Part shown: in pieces, positions 11,792-25,245 of the stretch
Position numbering within the stretch: the first letter of the stretch is position 1
Layout of the letters: every line of letters starts with the position of its first letter
Position numbers and translations under genes: made by a program
Origin: Amphibalanus amphitrite
Lineage: Eukaryota > Arthropoda > Thecostraca > Balanomorpha > Balanidae
Direction of reading: 5' to 3'
Assembly (NCBI RefSeq): GCF_019059575.1
Contig: NW_024882766.1
Coordinates: 134,501-198,500 of the forward strand
DNA: 64,000 nucleotides
Notes under the pieces: model-generated
Seen by the model: only the letters and a program-made list of their open reading frames with translations
Told to the model about the DNA's origin: nothing
Database searches by the model: none

Positions 11792-12424
11792 GGGCCTTGG
11801 ACAAGTGAAATTGCCAGGGACACCTCCAACTAACTTGTGCACTGCACCCTACTAACCGCTCCCTAGCGATGTGCCAAATTTGAGCGCAATCGGCCTAGCC
11901 GTTCTCGAGATCTGGAAGCGGCACCCTGCACGTGCGCACGTGCGAAGTGGGTCCCAACCGACTTTTCACGGCACCCTGCTAACTGGTTCCTAACCATGTA
12001 CCAAATTTCAGCACAATCGGTTCAGCCGTTCTCGAGATCTGGAATCGACCCCTGCACGTGCGCACGTGCAGCAGCACCCCAACTGTGGCACATGGATATG
12101 CATTGCCTAGTGGGTGCCTACCTACATACCATGTTTCAGCGCAATCGGCCAAGTAGTTACCAAGATATTGCAACAATTACAAAACTGACACCTCTTCGTT
12201 TTGCACGTGCCACGTGCATAAGCGGTCACCCACATGCATCGAGAATAGTCCAATACTTGGTAGAAGGAATGAAGCTACCGTACAAAAATTATTGCATGTA
12301 AATCGGTCAAGTGATTGCTGAGATATAAGCCTCGCAAAAGCGTAACCACGGCCGGCCGGCCGCTCATACTCAGAAATTTCCGTTAATCTACGAAAGACTA
12401 CGCTCGCTTCGCTCGCTCCGTAAT
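11736..12424 (+). mobile_element. CACGTG-palindrome element, copy B
   Basis: Same organisation as copy A. It contains two tandem modules, each with the phrase GTTCTCGAGATCTGGAA followed by the CACGTGCGCACGTG core (near 11928 and 12053). It ends GCTCGCTTCGCTCGCTCCGTAA and is non-coding. Confidence 0.75.
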
Positions 12425-12999
12425 GATTTCTTCAGACTAACAATGCCTCAGCCATATTGGCACGCTACTGGCTGAAAATAAGTTGCTTAAAAAGACCCAC
12501 TGAATCGCCACGATTTTAAGTGCATGTCATCTCTATGTATAAGATCTCTATGGTAGCACTTAAGATGACGTCACAGTGACGTCGTACAGTTTTGTGGTTT
12601 TCCTATATGGAGCATTTCTGATGTCGCTGAACATGAAACTCAGCTGTAAATGAACTAAACAGCACCTGCTGTCATCCTCACACATCTAAGTACACTTACA
12701 GCTAGTTCCTGATCAATGCTCGGTCCTTTATATTCGGTCCCATATATCGGATATATCGTGAGGAAACTAAGAGTCGCAAATCTATATGTTGACTTCTGAC
12801 GTCACTGTGATGTCCTTGCAAGTAGGATCGACACAAAATTTAGACACAGCCTCGGGCTAGATATTCAGGAAGGTGTGTGCAAAATTTCGCTTCTCTATCT
12901 CTTCGCGTTACGCCGATATCGTCGCAGAAGGAAAGGGGGGCAACTATATTTGCCCCGCCCCCAGCGGCCGGCGCCGGGTGCCGCGGACCTCCGGGCTAA

Positions 13000-14385
13000 G
13001 CATTCATATAACTTCTTTACTTATGAAAAGCATTTTTGTAGCACAATGATTATTTGCAAGCTTGCTCACCACCATAGGAGTTAAATTGATGCGTTCTTCA
13101 GTTTGGTAAAAGCTCACACTTTTGTCACACCAGCAAAATCATCAACAAAAGGAAAACTATCCTCCTTTCCATTGGATGAAATAAGTCCAAATCGACCCTG
13201 GACACTGGCCGCAACATCACTTTGCGCCCTATCGCGTGCACCGTTCAGAAGACCTCTGACCCTGTGAGCCGGTGACATGTCAGTCCAGGCGAGCGGCGGC
13301 AATGGATGCCCTCAATAACTGGAGATTTATCCCGGCTACGTGCAGACTTATCCCCGTCTCTGGCGAGAAATGATCCATGAGACGGTTATGGGGTGCTGCC
13401 ACTCAGCTCCTAGCAATCAGGGCACGGCGCTGCGCCGCCGCTGTTCGGGCGAGCCAGCGCCGACCGGGGTGCGAACTTGGCCAACTTACGGCGGCAACTC
13501 GCTGTACAGTTAATCAGGTCTATTGATCTATGGCCCTTCATCCGGCACAGTTGGTAGGCTCGCCGCCTCTCAGAATGTCTAATTAAATCAGCCGTGTATT
13601 ATTCGGAAAGTTATTGCAACTGGACGTCGGCATCTTGAACGAAACTTTTGTCACTAGCGGGAACTCGTGATATGGGACCATGGGCGTCTTTTTCTAGTGA
13701 CTCCTATGGTGGGGATCTCTGGGCAAAGGCTAAAAAGATAGATCCCTTATGGAGATGTTCCAATGACGAAGGAGATTACTTATTGAGAGGGAAAACCCAC
13801 TGGCTCCACGCATACTTAACACCCCGTGCTACGCAGTATAACCAACAGTGTATCGCGTGTCTTATCACATCTATATTGCTGGTACGATTAAGGACAGAGG
13901 TGTCAGCTGAAAAGGAAGTGGCTCATGTCTAACGGTCTTGGAAGCAATTATCCTTCCAAAAGCTTGCGTTCAGCAAACGAGCAACACCAACACGTTAAGG
14001 CAACATAGCGCAGCAGTAACTAGATCCAAATAAGCCGGTCAGGCTAACATCAAAGCAAAGTCAAGAAAAATGAAATATCAAAATATGACGAAAACAATCC
14101 ACATACACGTTAATACTTCTTGCTTAGGCAGGCTGTATAATAAATTAAAATAGACGGCTTGTTCTAAAATTAAAACACATAGAAACATGTCCGATGCAGT
14201 TCTCCAACACTTTGCGTGGAGCTGGACCCTGCAGATCATGAAGCCACATTGAGCGAGATTTAGGAACTTGCGTGGCTGTTGCGCGTGTCGTCGGCTTTTT
14301 AGCGATCTCAGTCCCGCTGTAAGTAATAGCTCCGTGTGTTTGATGACCGGCCGATGCATTGGCAAAATGTGCAGCTAGGTAAAAC
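13000..14385. other. Unassigned stretch
   Basis: I see no recognisable gene or repeat. Short open frames here (for example 13648-13932) have no family resemblance and no splice context I could defend. Confidence 0.4.
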
Positions 14386-14387
14386 TA

Positions 14388-16265
<1,878 letters not shown>

Positions 16266-16273
16266 TTGTTGAC

Positions 16274-16331
16274 CAGTAGCGGCGAAATACCTTCACGGTG
16301 CCCCGGTGCCCTTCCCGTTCCGCCGCCTATG
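16274..16331. mobile_element. 58-bp hAT-like micro-element
   Basis: Left end CAGTAGCGGCGAAA and right end TTCCGCCGCCTATG are imperfect inverse copies. TTGTTGAC at 16266-16273 and 16332-16339 is a perfect 8-bp duplication. Very short even for a MITE, so it is perhaps a deletion product. Ends resemble the CAGTGGCGGCGGAA start at 31011. Confidence 0.75.
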
Positions 16332-16609
16332 TTGTTGACATGAAATATGAACACATTTAGGGAAAATATCATAGGCCTTGACAGAAAGCGGGGCGAGCTT
16401 TGCAAATCTACAAAATATGGCAGCACATTCTTGCCTTCAAAATGCAGTAAAACAATATTTATTACGGGTGAATAGCGCCAGAGTACCTTACACGCGTACA
16501 ACAAACAATTTATTGGACGTCAACATCAACGTTGCCTCACTTTTGGTGAAATTTGAATCGTTGATGATGTTTTATTTCGTTCTGTCTGATCTGCTTAAAT
16601 CACCTTTAA

Positions 16610-17788
16610 CCCGCGCGGGGCTGGGGTCTCCAGCCGAACGCACGGGGCTGGGGGGGGGGTAAATTTTACCCCCCCCCCCTGTTATCTCCCGAACTAATGG
16701 TCCGATTTGGAAAAATCAAACGCCAATCGAAAGAACTCATGACGAACAACTAAAAACATGTACTTAATTTAAAGTTTGAGGTCAAGGTCAAGGTCAGGTC
16801 AAGGGTACAAATTGCAAGTTTCTACAGTATCGGCCTTGCACCGTAGTTGCCGAAGAATGGGGTCATCGACTGAGACTGATTGCCCAAAACGTGTTCTTAG
16901 GCTACCAAGACAATATTCGTTGCATACAATATCATTCCGAGGTCAAGGTCAAGGTCAGGTCAGGTCAGGTCAGGTCACCAAAAAAAAACAAAATATAGAA
17001 AAGGGCATGTGCGACACATGTTTTATGGGTCATTTTACTCATAGAATTCAATAGGCACACTCAATAAGTGATATGGACCACTTCTGGATGAATTTCAGGT
17101 CGAGGTCAGGTCAAGGTCAGGTCAATAGAGGTCAAATTTTGAAGTTGGTTGTTAAGGCCTAAAATGGTGTCTATCTGATGCAGTTTTTCACGGCGAATCG
17201 AATGGTGCTATTTTTGTTTCCGTACGAGGTCTAGAACTTCCAAAAAAATCATTTTTCAAAAATTTTGTGTGTCGTGACGTCATAAAATCTTGAATAACTC
17301 CCACATTTTTGAACCGATTCTTCTAAAATTTGGTATGTAGGTGCACATAGACCACTTCTCTGACATATATTCCGGTTTTTTCGATACACTCAAAATTTTG
17401 GATTTTATAATCATTTTCCCAAAAAATCAGTTTTTTTTAGAAAAAAAAAATTGGGCAAAAATCCCAAATTTTCAAAAAACCGAGATAGCCATTTGATAGA
17501 CAAAGTAAAATTACGTATAAACTTTTTTGTTACATCTTGGTTCCTTTTAAAATGAAGATGTTAGCGGCGTTTGAACTTTAACGTTTTTGAGGCGAAAATG
17601 GCGAACATGACGTCACTAAAACGTCAATTTCTCAAAAATTTTATGACGGATTTCGCTCAAATTTTCAGGGAACGTGTCAAATTGATGTAAGAAAAGGTAC
17701 TGAAAGTTTGGCGGCGCTGCGCGCCGTCGTTTTTGAGATATTGCAAAAATTCGCGAGGGGGGTAAAATACCCCCCAGCCCCGCGCGGG
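16610..17788. mobile_element. TTAA-type (piggyBac-like) element, 1179 bp
   Basis: TTAA at 16606-16609 and 17789-17792 flank ends CCCGCGCGGGGCTGGGG and CCCAGCCCCGCGCGGG. The subterminal hairpin at 16641-16680 has a G-run, TAAATTTTA and a C-run. The interior holds long runs of AGGTCA half-sites (16778-16805, 16938-16978, 17098-17135) and TGACGTCA. Non-coding. TTAA targets with CC-start termini fit the piggyBac superfamily; Kolobok also uses TTAA. Confidence 0.85.
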
Positions 17789-17792
17789 TTAA

Positions 17793-19119
17793 CCCGCGCA
17801 TGACTGGGTGTGTGTGGGGGGGGGGGGGGGGCAGGCAAGACACCCGTTTTCCTGCAATATATTCTAAACCGTTCTACGTATCAACACGAAACTTGCTGTA
17901 CCTTTAGCGGCATCAATTTCACACCTTGCATATGAATTACAACTTTCTAGCTACTATAGCTCGGCCGAAAATGACGTCAGAGTGACGTCATATTGGCCGA
18001 TTTTAAAGCAAAACATTGAACTACGGTAATCGCTCTTAAAAGCTTAATTTTAACCCTCGCATGTGTAGGGGGGGGGGGTCGGATGGTCCCCCCATGCTTT
18101 TTAGCGAATAGCTCGCGCAAAAAGCGGAATATCGCAACGAAACATTCAGTACCCTCGAGTTGATCAACTTTACACCTACTCTGAAAATTGTATGACCCTG
18201 ACCCAAGTGACCTTTGAACTGTGACATATTTATCGAGGCCATGTTTGGCCGGAATCGCGATTCGGCGTATGTCGGCTCGCAATAGCCGCGCGTTTGCAAG
18301 CTTCGCGTGGTTTCAAACGCTCAAACATGATATTTGATGTTGCTCCAATGCATTTGGGTGGATTTCAAGGTCACCTGTAGGTCAGGTCAGGTCATTGACC
18401 TTTTTTGACCTCGGTTCACTTTTTCGAGATTTACATGTTTCTAGGCTAGTTTTTGGAGCTGAATTCGAATTTATCAACCATTTGAACATTTACAAAGTAG
18501 TTTTGGTGCCTTCGTAACATGTTAAGAAGCTATCAGAGGCGGTCGACACGTACTACGAATACCGGTCACGACGCCTACTGGTTAGTGGTTGACCTGACCT
18601 GACCTGACCCGACCTGGTCTAAATGCTTAAAGACATCATCTTTGATCAAAACTAACACGATATTCGTGATCATCACCCAGAAAAACCCCTTTGCGGCCAC
18701 ACTTTACGACTTTCTTACAGCTCCCGATTTTCCCGACTTTGGTTTATTGACCTGACCTGGAAGGTCAACCGATGACCTAGGACCTTAAAATTGGGTATCA
18801 TTGGCTTCCTCTCGTGACGGGCAACACGCTCGTTTTTTTCCGCGAAGATCTAGCTCCATCAGGGGCCAAACGCGAAGGGGGGGGGGGGGAGGTCGTACCA
18901 ACCCCTCGTGCCGTCGAAGGACTCAAAATGGCCTGTGACGCGAGGGTTAATGAAAACAGGTTTCGCTCGACAGTTTTTCCAGGGCTATCAGACGCCGTTT
19001 GAATTTTGACGACGTGCCTAGCAGTTTCGGAGATAGGAGGAGGGGAGGGGGGGCTCTGTAGAGCCCATCCCCTTACCCCAGTCACTCGCGTTATGGAAAA
19101 TACCCACGTCAGGCGCGGG
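17793..19119. mobile_element. TTAA-type element abutting the previous one, with nested copy
   Basis: Starts CCCGCGCATGACTGGG directly after the shared TTAA (17789-17792) and ends GGCGCGGG before a decayed TCAA. The left 260 bp match the start of 32590-33766 (GCATCAATTT, ATGACGTCAGAGTGACGTCA, CAAAACATTGAAC). The right part from 18951 matches its end (TTTCGCTCGACAGTTTTTCC, GCTATCAGACGCCGTTTGAAT). Another TTAA element sits between. Confidence 0.8.
18054..18946. mobile_element. TTAA-type element nested in 17793-19119
   Basis: TTAA at 18050-18053 and 18947-18950 flank CCCTCGCATG...GCGAGGG. It has a G-run/C-run hairpin near the left end (18068-18094) and a G-run at 18879-18890. The interior contains GGTCAGGTCAGGTCATTGACC and TGACCTGACCTGACC. 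Length 893 bp, no coding capacity. Confidence 0.85.
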
Positions 19120-19675
19120 TCAACCCCGTCGTATATTAAAAATTATAGCGGAAAACTTATTTCAGCCCCGAATGTGTACTTCCGGTCCTCAAAATAACGA
19201 TATTGGTCACGATGTGGCTGTGTCATTGTCATATGTTAATTTCAACTGCCTTTACTCAGGAAATGTGTAGGTACTCATCTTCACCAGCCTTCGCACATGA
19301 ATGATAACTCCGTTTCAAGATGTAAGATGCTACACTTGCGGTGGCTTGGGCCGTGCAGTGCATGCTACATTTGCGGCGTAGAGCCACCTTCGTACTATGT
19401 AGACACGGACATCTGAACTGGCAGCATCAAAAGAGCCACAGGCGTGTTTGGTGTGAATTATCCACGCTACTAAATCGATAAATCGACGCGTAATAACAGG
19501 CAATATCACGCCAACTAACTATGCCTTGTGTGTTACAAAATAACGGCTTCCGTTGCGTTGTGCACATCTTCATATGACGGGAACTAACCAACTCCTAAAA
19601 AGAGGGATATTATGTTTAGCTTGTCACAGCTGACAAATGTCCTTTAACTAAGCCAAGCAAAATACACTTCCTTAA

Positions 19676-20727
19676 CCCGCGCCCGGCTGGGGGTCCTGGA
19701 TTTCCACGCCCTGCTGGGGGGGGGGGGTGTTTGAACACCCCCCCCCCTTCTAACTCGGCTCCTGGGCCACGTAGCGATACGCGGAAGGCGGAGTTCGAAA
19801 GAGCGTAAAAAATAATGAGGAAATCACTTCGGTCAATTTTTTGGTCAGGTCAAAGGTCAGGTCACCAGAGGTCATTGAAGGCAAAATTTCGCCGATTTCC
19901 AGGTCGAATGTCAACAATTTCCAAGAAGCCAGCGCATAACTCGGGAACTAATAGAGCTACAGCGCCGCGGAAAAGCGTATTCGATAGCCCTATTAACGCC
20001 CTTTCTGAGTAATTTTCTCAGATTTGACCTAACGTCAACGGTTTTGCCTGCAGGGGGCAAAAACTGCAAAAATAGCCGATTTTTTCGGAAACAGTTTTTC
20101 TGCAATAACTTTTGACCCAAGCTTTGTACGAGCTTACTTTTACCGGCATCGTGTTCCTCTCGTCAAGACGCATCGAATAATCTATAACTTGACCTTGAAA
20201 GGTCAACTTTAAAATTTGACCTCAGGTCAAGGTCATGACCTGACCGGAAAGGGTCATGTTGCATATCAGTCAATCCGTATCGTCGAGCTGAACACATCTA
20301 AGGCGTTTTCATCGCTCTAGCATGCCTCTATCAAAAGTTATTTGCGAAAAACTGTTAGATACCATTCGTGACCTAAGATGACCTCAGGGCATAAACAGGG
20401 GTCACGGACACCATTTTCATGTTCAGTGTGTCTAAACCACTTGTAATTTAGTGTTTGGGAGTGTTTATAATGTCTTTCGTCCAAAAGAGGCGCATTTCAA
20501 TTTTCTCCCATTGACTTATAATGGGGAGGTCGCAAAATTGACTTGACCTTAGGTCACCGATATCAAAATTCCAAGATGAACATTTGATAGATACTGTTAC
20601 CCTTATTAATCGCTGAAAGTTTCAAAGCGATCGGTCACTCGGTGTAGCTATGCGCCGCCGTTTTTGAGATATTCGCAAAAAACCACAAGGGGGTGTTCAA
20701 ACACCCCCCCCCCCAGCAGGGCGCGGG
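19676..20727. mobile_element. TTAA-type (piggyBac-like) element, 1052 bp
   Basis: TTAA at 19672-19675 and 20728-20731. Ends CCCGCGCCCGGCTGGGGG and CCCAGCAGGGCGCGGG are inverse with small differences. Perfect subterminal hairpins: G-run TGTTTGAACA C-run near 19718-19748 and GGGGGTGTTCAAACACCCCC near 20689-20713. The interior carries AGGTCAAGGTCA. A degraded relative is at 46692. Confidence 0.87.
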
Positions 20728-20818
20728 TTAAAGATCAAGTGCATAGTGCGTTCGCCTGGAACCTATACATTCTTATTCGTTTTGAAATATTACTGGTCAG
20801 ATCATCTTGACTTCATTC

Positions 20819-21294
20819 CAGACATGTGCATGGATCCTAGTAATGGATCTATGATATCAGTGGATCTCCAAGCAAACTGCAGGCTAGTCTATGATCCCAC
20901 CGGATCCGGCGTGAAAAAAAATCTGGATCTATGATCTCATACGATCTGACGATAAATCAGACTCATGATTTGAGTGGATCCCACCATGCAGAACATTTGA
21001 AACCAGGTTTTCAAGTGTTTCTTTATCAATAAGTGCCACAAATCCATGGATTGGGACAGCAGTCACATATAATAAACAGAACGTTTTTGAGTAACAACAA
21101 GCGATATGTTGTGATTTCTGTGTTGAGAAAAAGTAAACGGGGATCTATGATCTCACTGGATCTCAAGCAGATCCATGATCCCTACGGATCTCTCGATACA
21201 TTAAAGAGCTGGATCTATCATCCCGACGGATCCGAGATCAGGATCCGCGAAATCAGATCCCAGATACATGTTCTCGGATCCAGGCACATGTCTG
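20819..21294. mobile_element. hAT MITE with GGATC words, 476 bp
   Basis: Ends CAGACATGTGCATGGATCC and GGATCCAGGCACATGTCTG are inverse with one mismatch. CTTCATTC at 20811-20818 and 21295-21302 is a perfect 8-bp duplication. The interior is a degenerate array of GGATCTATGATCTCA words, giving an extraordinary density of GATC. Non-coding. Confidence 0.93.
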
Positions 21295-21767
21295 CTTCAT
21301 TCAGTTGAAGAGCATCTTCGATGATCTTCAGCATACCTAGTTATTTGAAACGAACTTGTTAGCTCGAGCTGAAAGCCCGGGTGTCTTCACTATCGAGGGA
21401 AAAGCAGAACTGCTGTAACACCACACAAAATAACAGAGAAAACTATAGTTTCAGCGAGCGTCGTGCAATATGGCAGAGAAAAGAGAAGACTAGGGTCGCA
21501 GACCACTCAGCGGAAGAGCACTCGACCTGCTCAGAAAGCGGTCCGCTGCTACTCTGCCGAGGGGGCTATCCCGTTACTATCCAGTGATCCGCGGACGGTC
21601 TTATTGATATTTATTTTCCAAATAAAGATTTAATCTGACTGTTGGCCGGCTACGTTCGATGACTCTCAGACCATGGTGATTGATGGAGGCGTTTCTAGGG
21701 GCTCCTGGCAAATCCTTATACACGCAAGAGCCCTAAGGCGCGACCGTTTTTTTATGAATGAAAGCTG

Positions 21768-22029
21768 TAGTAATGTCAATTACGGAAAATCGGAATACCG
21801 ATACCAAACCAAATACCAACCAAAACCGTGGGGAAAAACCGAAAACAAACCAATTTGGAATCATGATGAAAATACCAACTTTTTACCAATTTTTTAGCCT
21901 CTTATACATTAGTGAGGGCTCATGATACCAACAAAATACTGATTACACTAGGATTGAAATACCAAATACCAAGTTGGTATCGGTTTGGTATCGGTATACC
22001 AAAAAGTTGGTATCCGATTGACATCTCTA
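21768..22029 (+). mobile_element. hAT MITE with ATACCAAA words, 262 bp (copy 1)
   Basis: Ends TAGTAATGTCAAT and ATTGACATCTCTA. GAAAGCTG at 21760-21767 and 22030-22037 is the 8-bp duplication. The interior is built from ACCGATACCAAACC/GGTTTGGTATCGGT words. It has the same length as the inverted copy at 33807-34068, with which it is collinear throughout. Confidence 0.94.
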
Positions 22030-22039
22030 GAAAGCTGTG

Positions 22040-22750
22040 AGCCGATGAACGGAAGTGGAGGTAGCGGCCGGAGGGCGCGCGCGGTGCCGTTTCCCAACGA
22101 GGTCAGGTCAGTGATGCACCTTTGTCCTCTACTCTTTAGCCCATTAGAAGCAATTTTTGGAACAAAAATACTCATGTGACAAAGAGCTTTCAAAAGCAGC
22201 TACTAGAATAGTCACCCATAAATAAGGAAATGAATCAACCATATAAACTAACTTCCTATCTTCGGCACCCACGCCGCCATGCTTCAATATCATTCGCTAG
22301 AATATGCTTAGCATAGACTCCCACATAAATAAGAGTATATTCACCATGGATGTGATCATTGATGTCTAGCAAATGACCCAAACTGCCAGTTCGCTTGGTG
22401 CAGGTACGGCATATGGGTTTAGAGATCATCCTTTCACCTTTGATCTTACATAAACCAAATAGCCGTCTGCGGGCGGAAACTTACATAAGTTATTTCCATT
22501 CAGTATATTTCAGTTCGGTCTAAAAGTGGCCGTTTGCCAGCGAACGGGCAAGGCCTATCATTTCCAATAAACCGTAGGATGGACCGAAAAGCAAGCGCTC
22601 GGATGCATCGGCATGTGTGATTATGGTACATACATCCGATCACATTGCAAAGATCTATGAAAATTAAACAACCATTTCAGCTGCTCTATTTTCACCAAAT
22701 TTAGCACCAGCCATAGGCGACAGAATCGTGTTCCACCAGGCTAAAAATAT
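22040..22750. other. Unassigned stretch
   Basis: No gene or repeat recognised. GAGGTCAGGTCA at about 22099 is a stray half-site pair. Confidence 0.35.
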
Positions 22751-22754
22751 TGTG

Positions 22755-23260
22755 AAATGCCAAAACTCGGCGTCGACGAGGTCGCCTTGTACCACGTCTG
22801 TCAGCTGGAAGCTTCTGATAGCGCCCGTCGGCCTGTGTTGGTTGATGCGTGACTAGCTCGGCGGCGTCAGCGGCAGCGGCGGCGCGGCAGCGACGTGATA
22901 TGGCGCGTCGGCTCTACACGAGTGGCGGTTGCGAGACGTAAAATGACGCATTGAGAGTGCCGAGCGGCGTATTGTGACGGAAAGTGGCGCGGCGGAGGCG
23001 TGGGTCGGCGCGAAGCGAGCCATCTATCTGGGGTCGCCCGACGGTGGCGGGCCGTCGTCGGCCGCGATGCGTCGTAATTGTGTTTACCGCGACAGCACCC
23101 GGTCGAGAGCGCCAGTTCCGCACCCGCCGCGCCGGATTGGCCACATCGAGATGAGAGAACGCGGTCCGGCGCGTAACGCGATGGACTGAGAACTGGGGGG
23201 GGGGGGGAGGGGCACAGCCGCGCTGGCAGGATGGAGGGGAGGGCACGAAAGGGAAGGTGA
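22755..23260. promoter_or_regulatory. CpG-rich tract, possible promoter or 5' exon
   Basis: Strong local rise in GC and CG dinucleotides (GGCGGCG, GCGGCGCGGCAGCG) ending in a G-run at 23196. Such tracts also accompany the receptor exon at 37 kb. Open frames on both strands here reflect the GC content, and I recognise no protein. Confidence 0.35.
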
Positions 23261-24920
23261 AACCGGTGGAACAGGTCAGATTTCAAATGCCTTGTGACAG
23301 TGAAAAGACACTGACTGTTCGAGCGCGTTTGATGTTACTCTAATGTTCAAGGTAATTCGATGTTTTGATGCAGTTTGTAAGTCAGCATCAAAAACATTGA
23401 AACTAAAAGTAATAACATACTGATATAGCATCGTTTCTGCATGAGATGTCAGTCTAAACAAAAAATACATTGGGGTATATCAGGCTTGATGATTTATCAA
23501 AAGTTGAGCAATATGGCACATTCAGAAAGATACCTAACAGTTCTAAAACTGCAGATGGGATCAGGATGTCACCAAAAGTAACCACAGGAAGTGAGGCAGC
23601 ATGGGTTTGGTGTCAATTCAAAGCGACACATAAGCTCACAATCTCAGAAACGTTCGAAGGCAGCACGAAATTATCGACAGCTATTTATCTGAAACGCTTC
23701 GACACGATCTGTTTGCCCCGTAGTTGGCAAACGGACTGAAATTGGTTCCGATCTTGATCTATAGGGTCCTAAGGTGACCAGCAGTTGGTGACGTAGAAAA
23801 ATGACCTTTGCCTCATATCCTTCTCCAATGCTTCAAACTGGTAACTAAAATGTGAACATATCGTACCTAATAATCGTCATAATTTTGGGGGCATTCAGGT
23901 TACCCGCATAACTGAAAATGATGGCAGATCTGTATTGAAGCGAAATGCCAAGCAGTCTGACCAACTCGCGTTGTTGTCTGACAATCCTGCGGGCAGCCCT
24001 TTGTTGCCACACTAGACCGAAAAATGTAACTAAGTGCGAGGTTATCGCCATTATTTCGATGGCAGGAGGAAAGATACGGCAGCCACAAGTTCTTTTAGCA
24101 TACGGTCTGCGTTTCTTCAATTTCTGCTGCGTGATTGGCACATCGACCGGCATCGAATATTTCAACAGTTTGTGTGAAACGGTGCGTGGTACATCTCGCC
24201 GGTCTATGCAAATAGGGGCGGGCACGGGCGGCCAAATGATTGGCGAGGTGGTTCAGTCTGCCTGCGAATAACTAAAACAGCCCAACAGCAACTGCGCCGT
24301 TGTAATGCTGGCAAAAATGCAGCAGTGCTGCTAATTTTTTATAAGCAGGACTAATGTGATTAATGCGACCAATGATGCAGATAAGTTTGCCTGAAACATG
24401 ACGATTATTAATAAGGGGGAGTAAACTATTTTGAATATATGTAGCTTATTCATGCAGTTGTTTGTATCCGTGTGGTTATTACATGTCCTGACTATTTTCT
24501 GTGCTCCCGTAAAAGGCATGCATATTGAAACGCAGTTGCAGACAATGCGCTGCTGGAACGGCAGGCGTGTATCTAAAAAAGGTTTTGTAGCCAGCTTCGA
24601 AACATCTTGGATTGAAGGCTAATGACACTAATGCTCAATGACGCTCGATAAATCGATTAAATGGAGGAGCTAATGAAGCGTTTTGGTTATATGTATTAGG
24701 GAGACTCATAGGAGAGATTTTGAGGGGGTAACCAGCTTGGTACATATCTCCCCGTTCACTACGAGCCACGTCCGTAAATCGTAACCCCCCCCCCCTTCTG
24801 CTAGATTCCGCAGCAGAAGCCGGCCTCTTGCAGCCCATGTCGACCGACTGGAATTGGCCGCCCGATGGCGGATGGTCGCCACTCAGTACGGGTCACAGAT
24901 GAGCGCCATTACTGTCCATT
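23261..24920. other. Unassigned stretch
   Basis: Nothing recognisable apart from a C-run at 24784-24794. Open frames at 23845-24271 overlap on both strands and match no family I know. Confidence 0.35.
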
Positions 24921-24924
24921 ACGG

Positions 24925-25070
24925 TGACATACGAGCTGGACAGGGTCGCGCCGGACAGCCCTGACCAGAGCGCGCCCTCGGGACCCGCCGCCGGCGGTCG
25001 CCGCCGGCGTCCGGTGACTGCCGATACGCGGCGCGGGGCTGCGGGGGCGCCCCAGATGCCCAGGGTTGTT
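24925..25070. promoter_or_regulatory. Short CpG-rich tract
   Basis: Dense CG dinucleotides with the near-palindrome GCCGCCGGCGGTCGCCGCCGGCG near 24986-25008. No associated gene seen. Confidence 0.25.
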
Positions 25071-25245
25071 AGCGTGATGGATGAGATGTCCCCAGTACTG
25101 ATTTATGCCTGAAACGGGATATTTCAGAGCGCGTTCAACTGTGAAAATGAGCAGCAGTGTTGATTGGAAACTGTGGAAATATGATGTCGCATGATGTGAT
25201 GAATAGGCTGGTTCATTATTTGCTCAAATGCATCGGATTTATTAA

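Larger units (their letters stand above)
8421..12552. mobile_element. 4.1-kb nonautonomous hAT-like element with nested cargo
   Basis: Ends are inverted: CATAGAGATCTTATA at the left and its inverse at the right. Similarity continues for about 75 bp inward (shared TGGCGATTCAGTGGGTCTTT). The flanks GTAGCACT at 8413-8420 and 12553-12560 are a perfect 8-bp target duplication, and the related element at 25.2-25.8 kb shows the single unduplicated site (GTAGCACC). No transposase is encoded. Inside lie a TTAA element with its own hAT MITE, two tandem copies of a CACGTG-palindrome element and a further TTAA-element fragment. It was mobile as a nonautonomous unit or grew by later insertions. Confidence 0.88.
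8260..12995. mobile_element. TTAA-type (piggyBac-like) element, split by a 4.1-kb hAT insertion
   Basis: Positions 8260-8420 joined to 12553-12995 are collinear with the inverse of the element at 25246-25836. Shared landmarks in order are the G/C hairpin, GTTTGGTGGTTGTAGCAC, ATGACGTCACAGTGACGTC, CAGCACCTGCTGTCATCC, CCTTTATATTCGGTCCCATA, GATATCGTCGCAGAAG and AGCGGCCGGCG. The right end reads GGGCTAA, a decayed GGGTTAA. The uninterrupted sister copy gives the empty site for the hAT insertion. Confidence 0.88.

Noticed and set aside
22867-23286. Pro/Arg-rich protein on the minus strand
   Set aside because: CpG-rich composition opens frames on both strands, and no family motif is visible.
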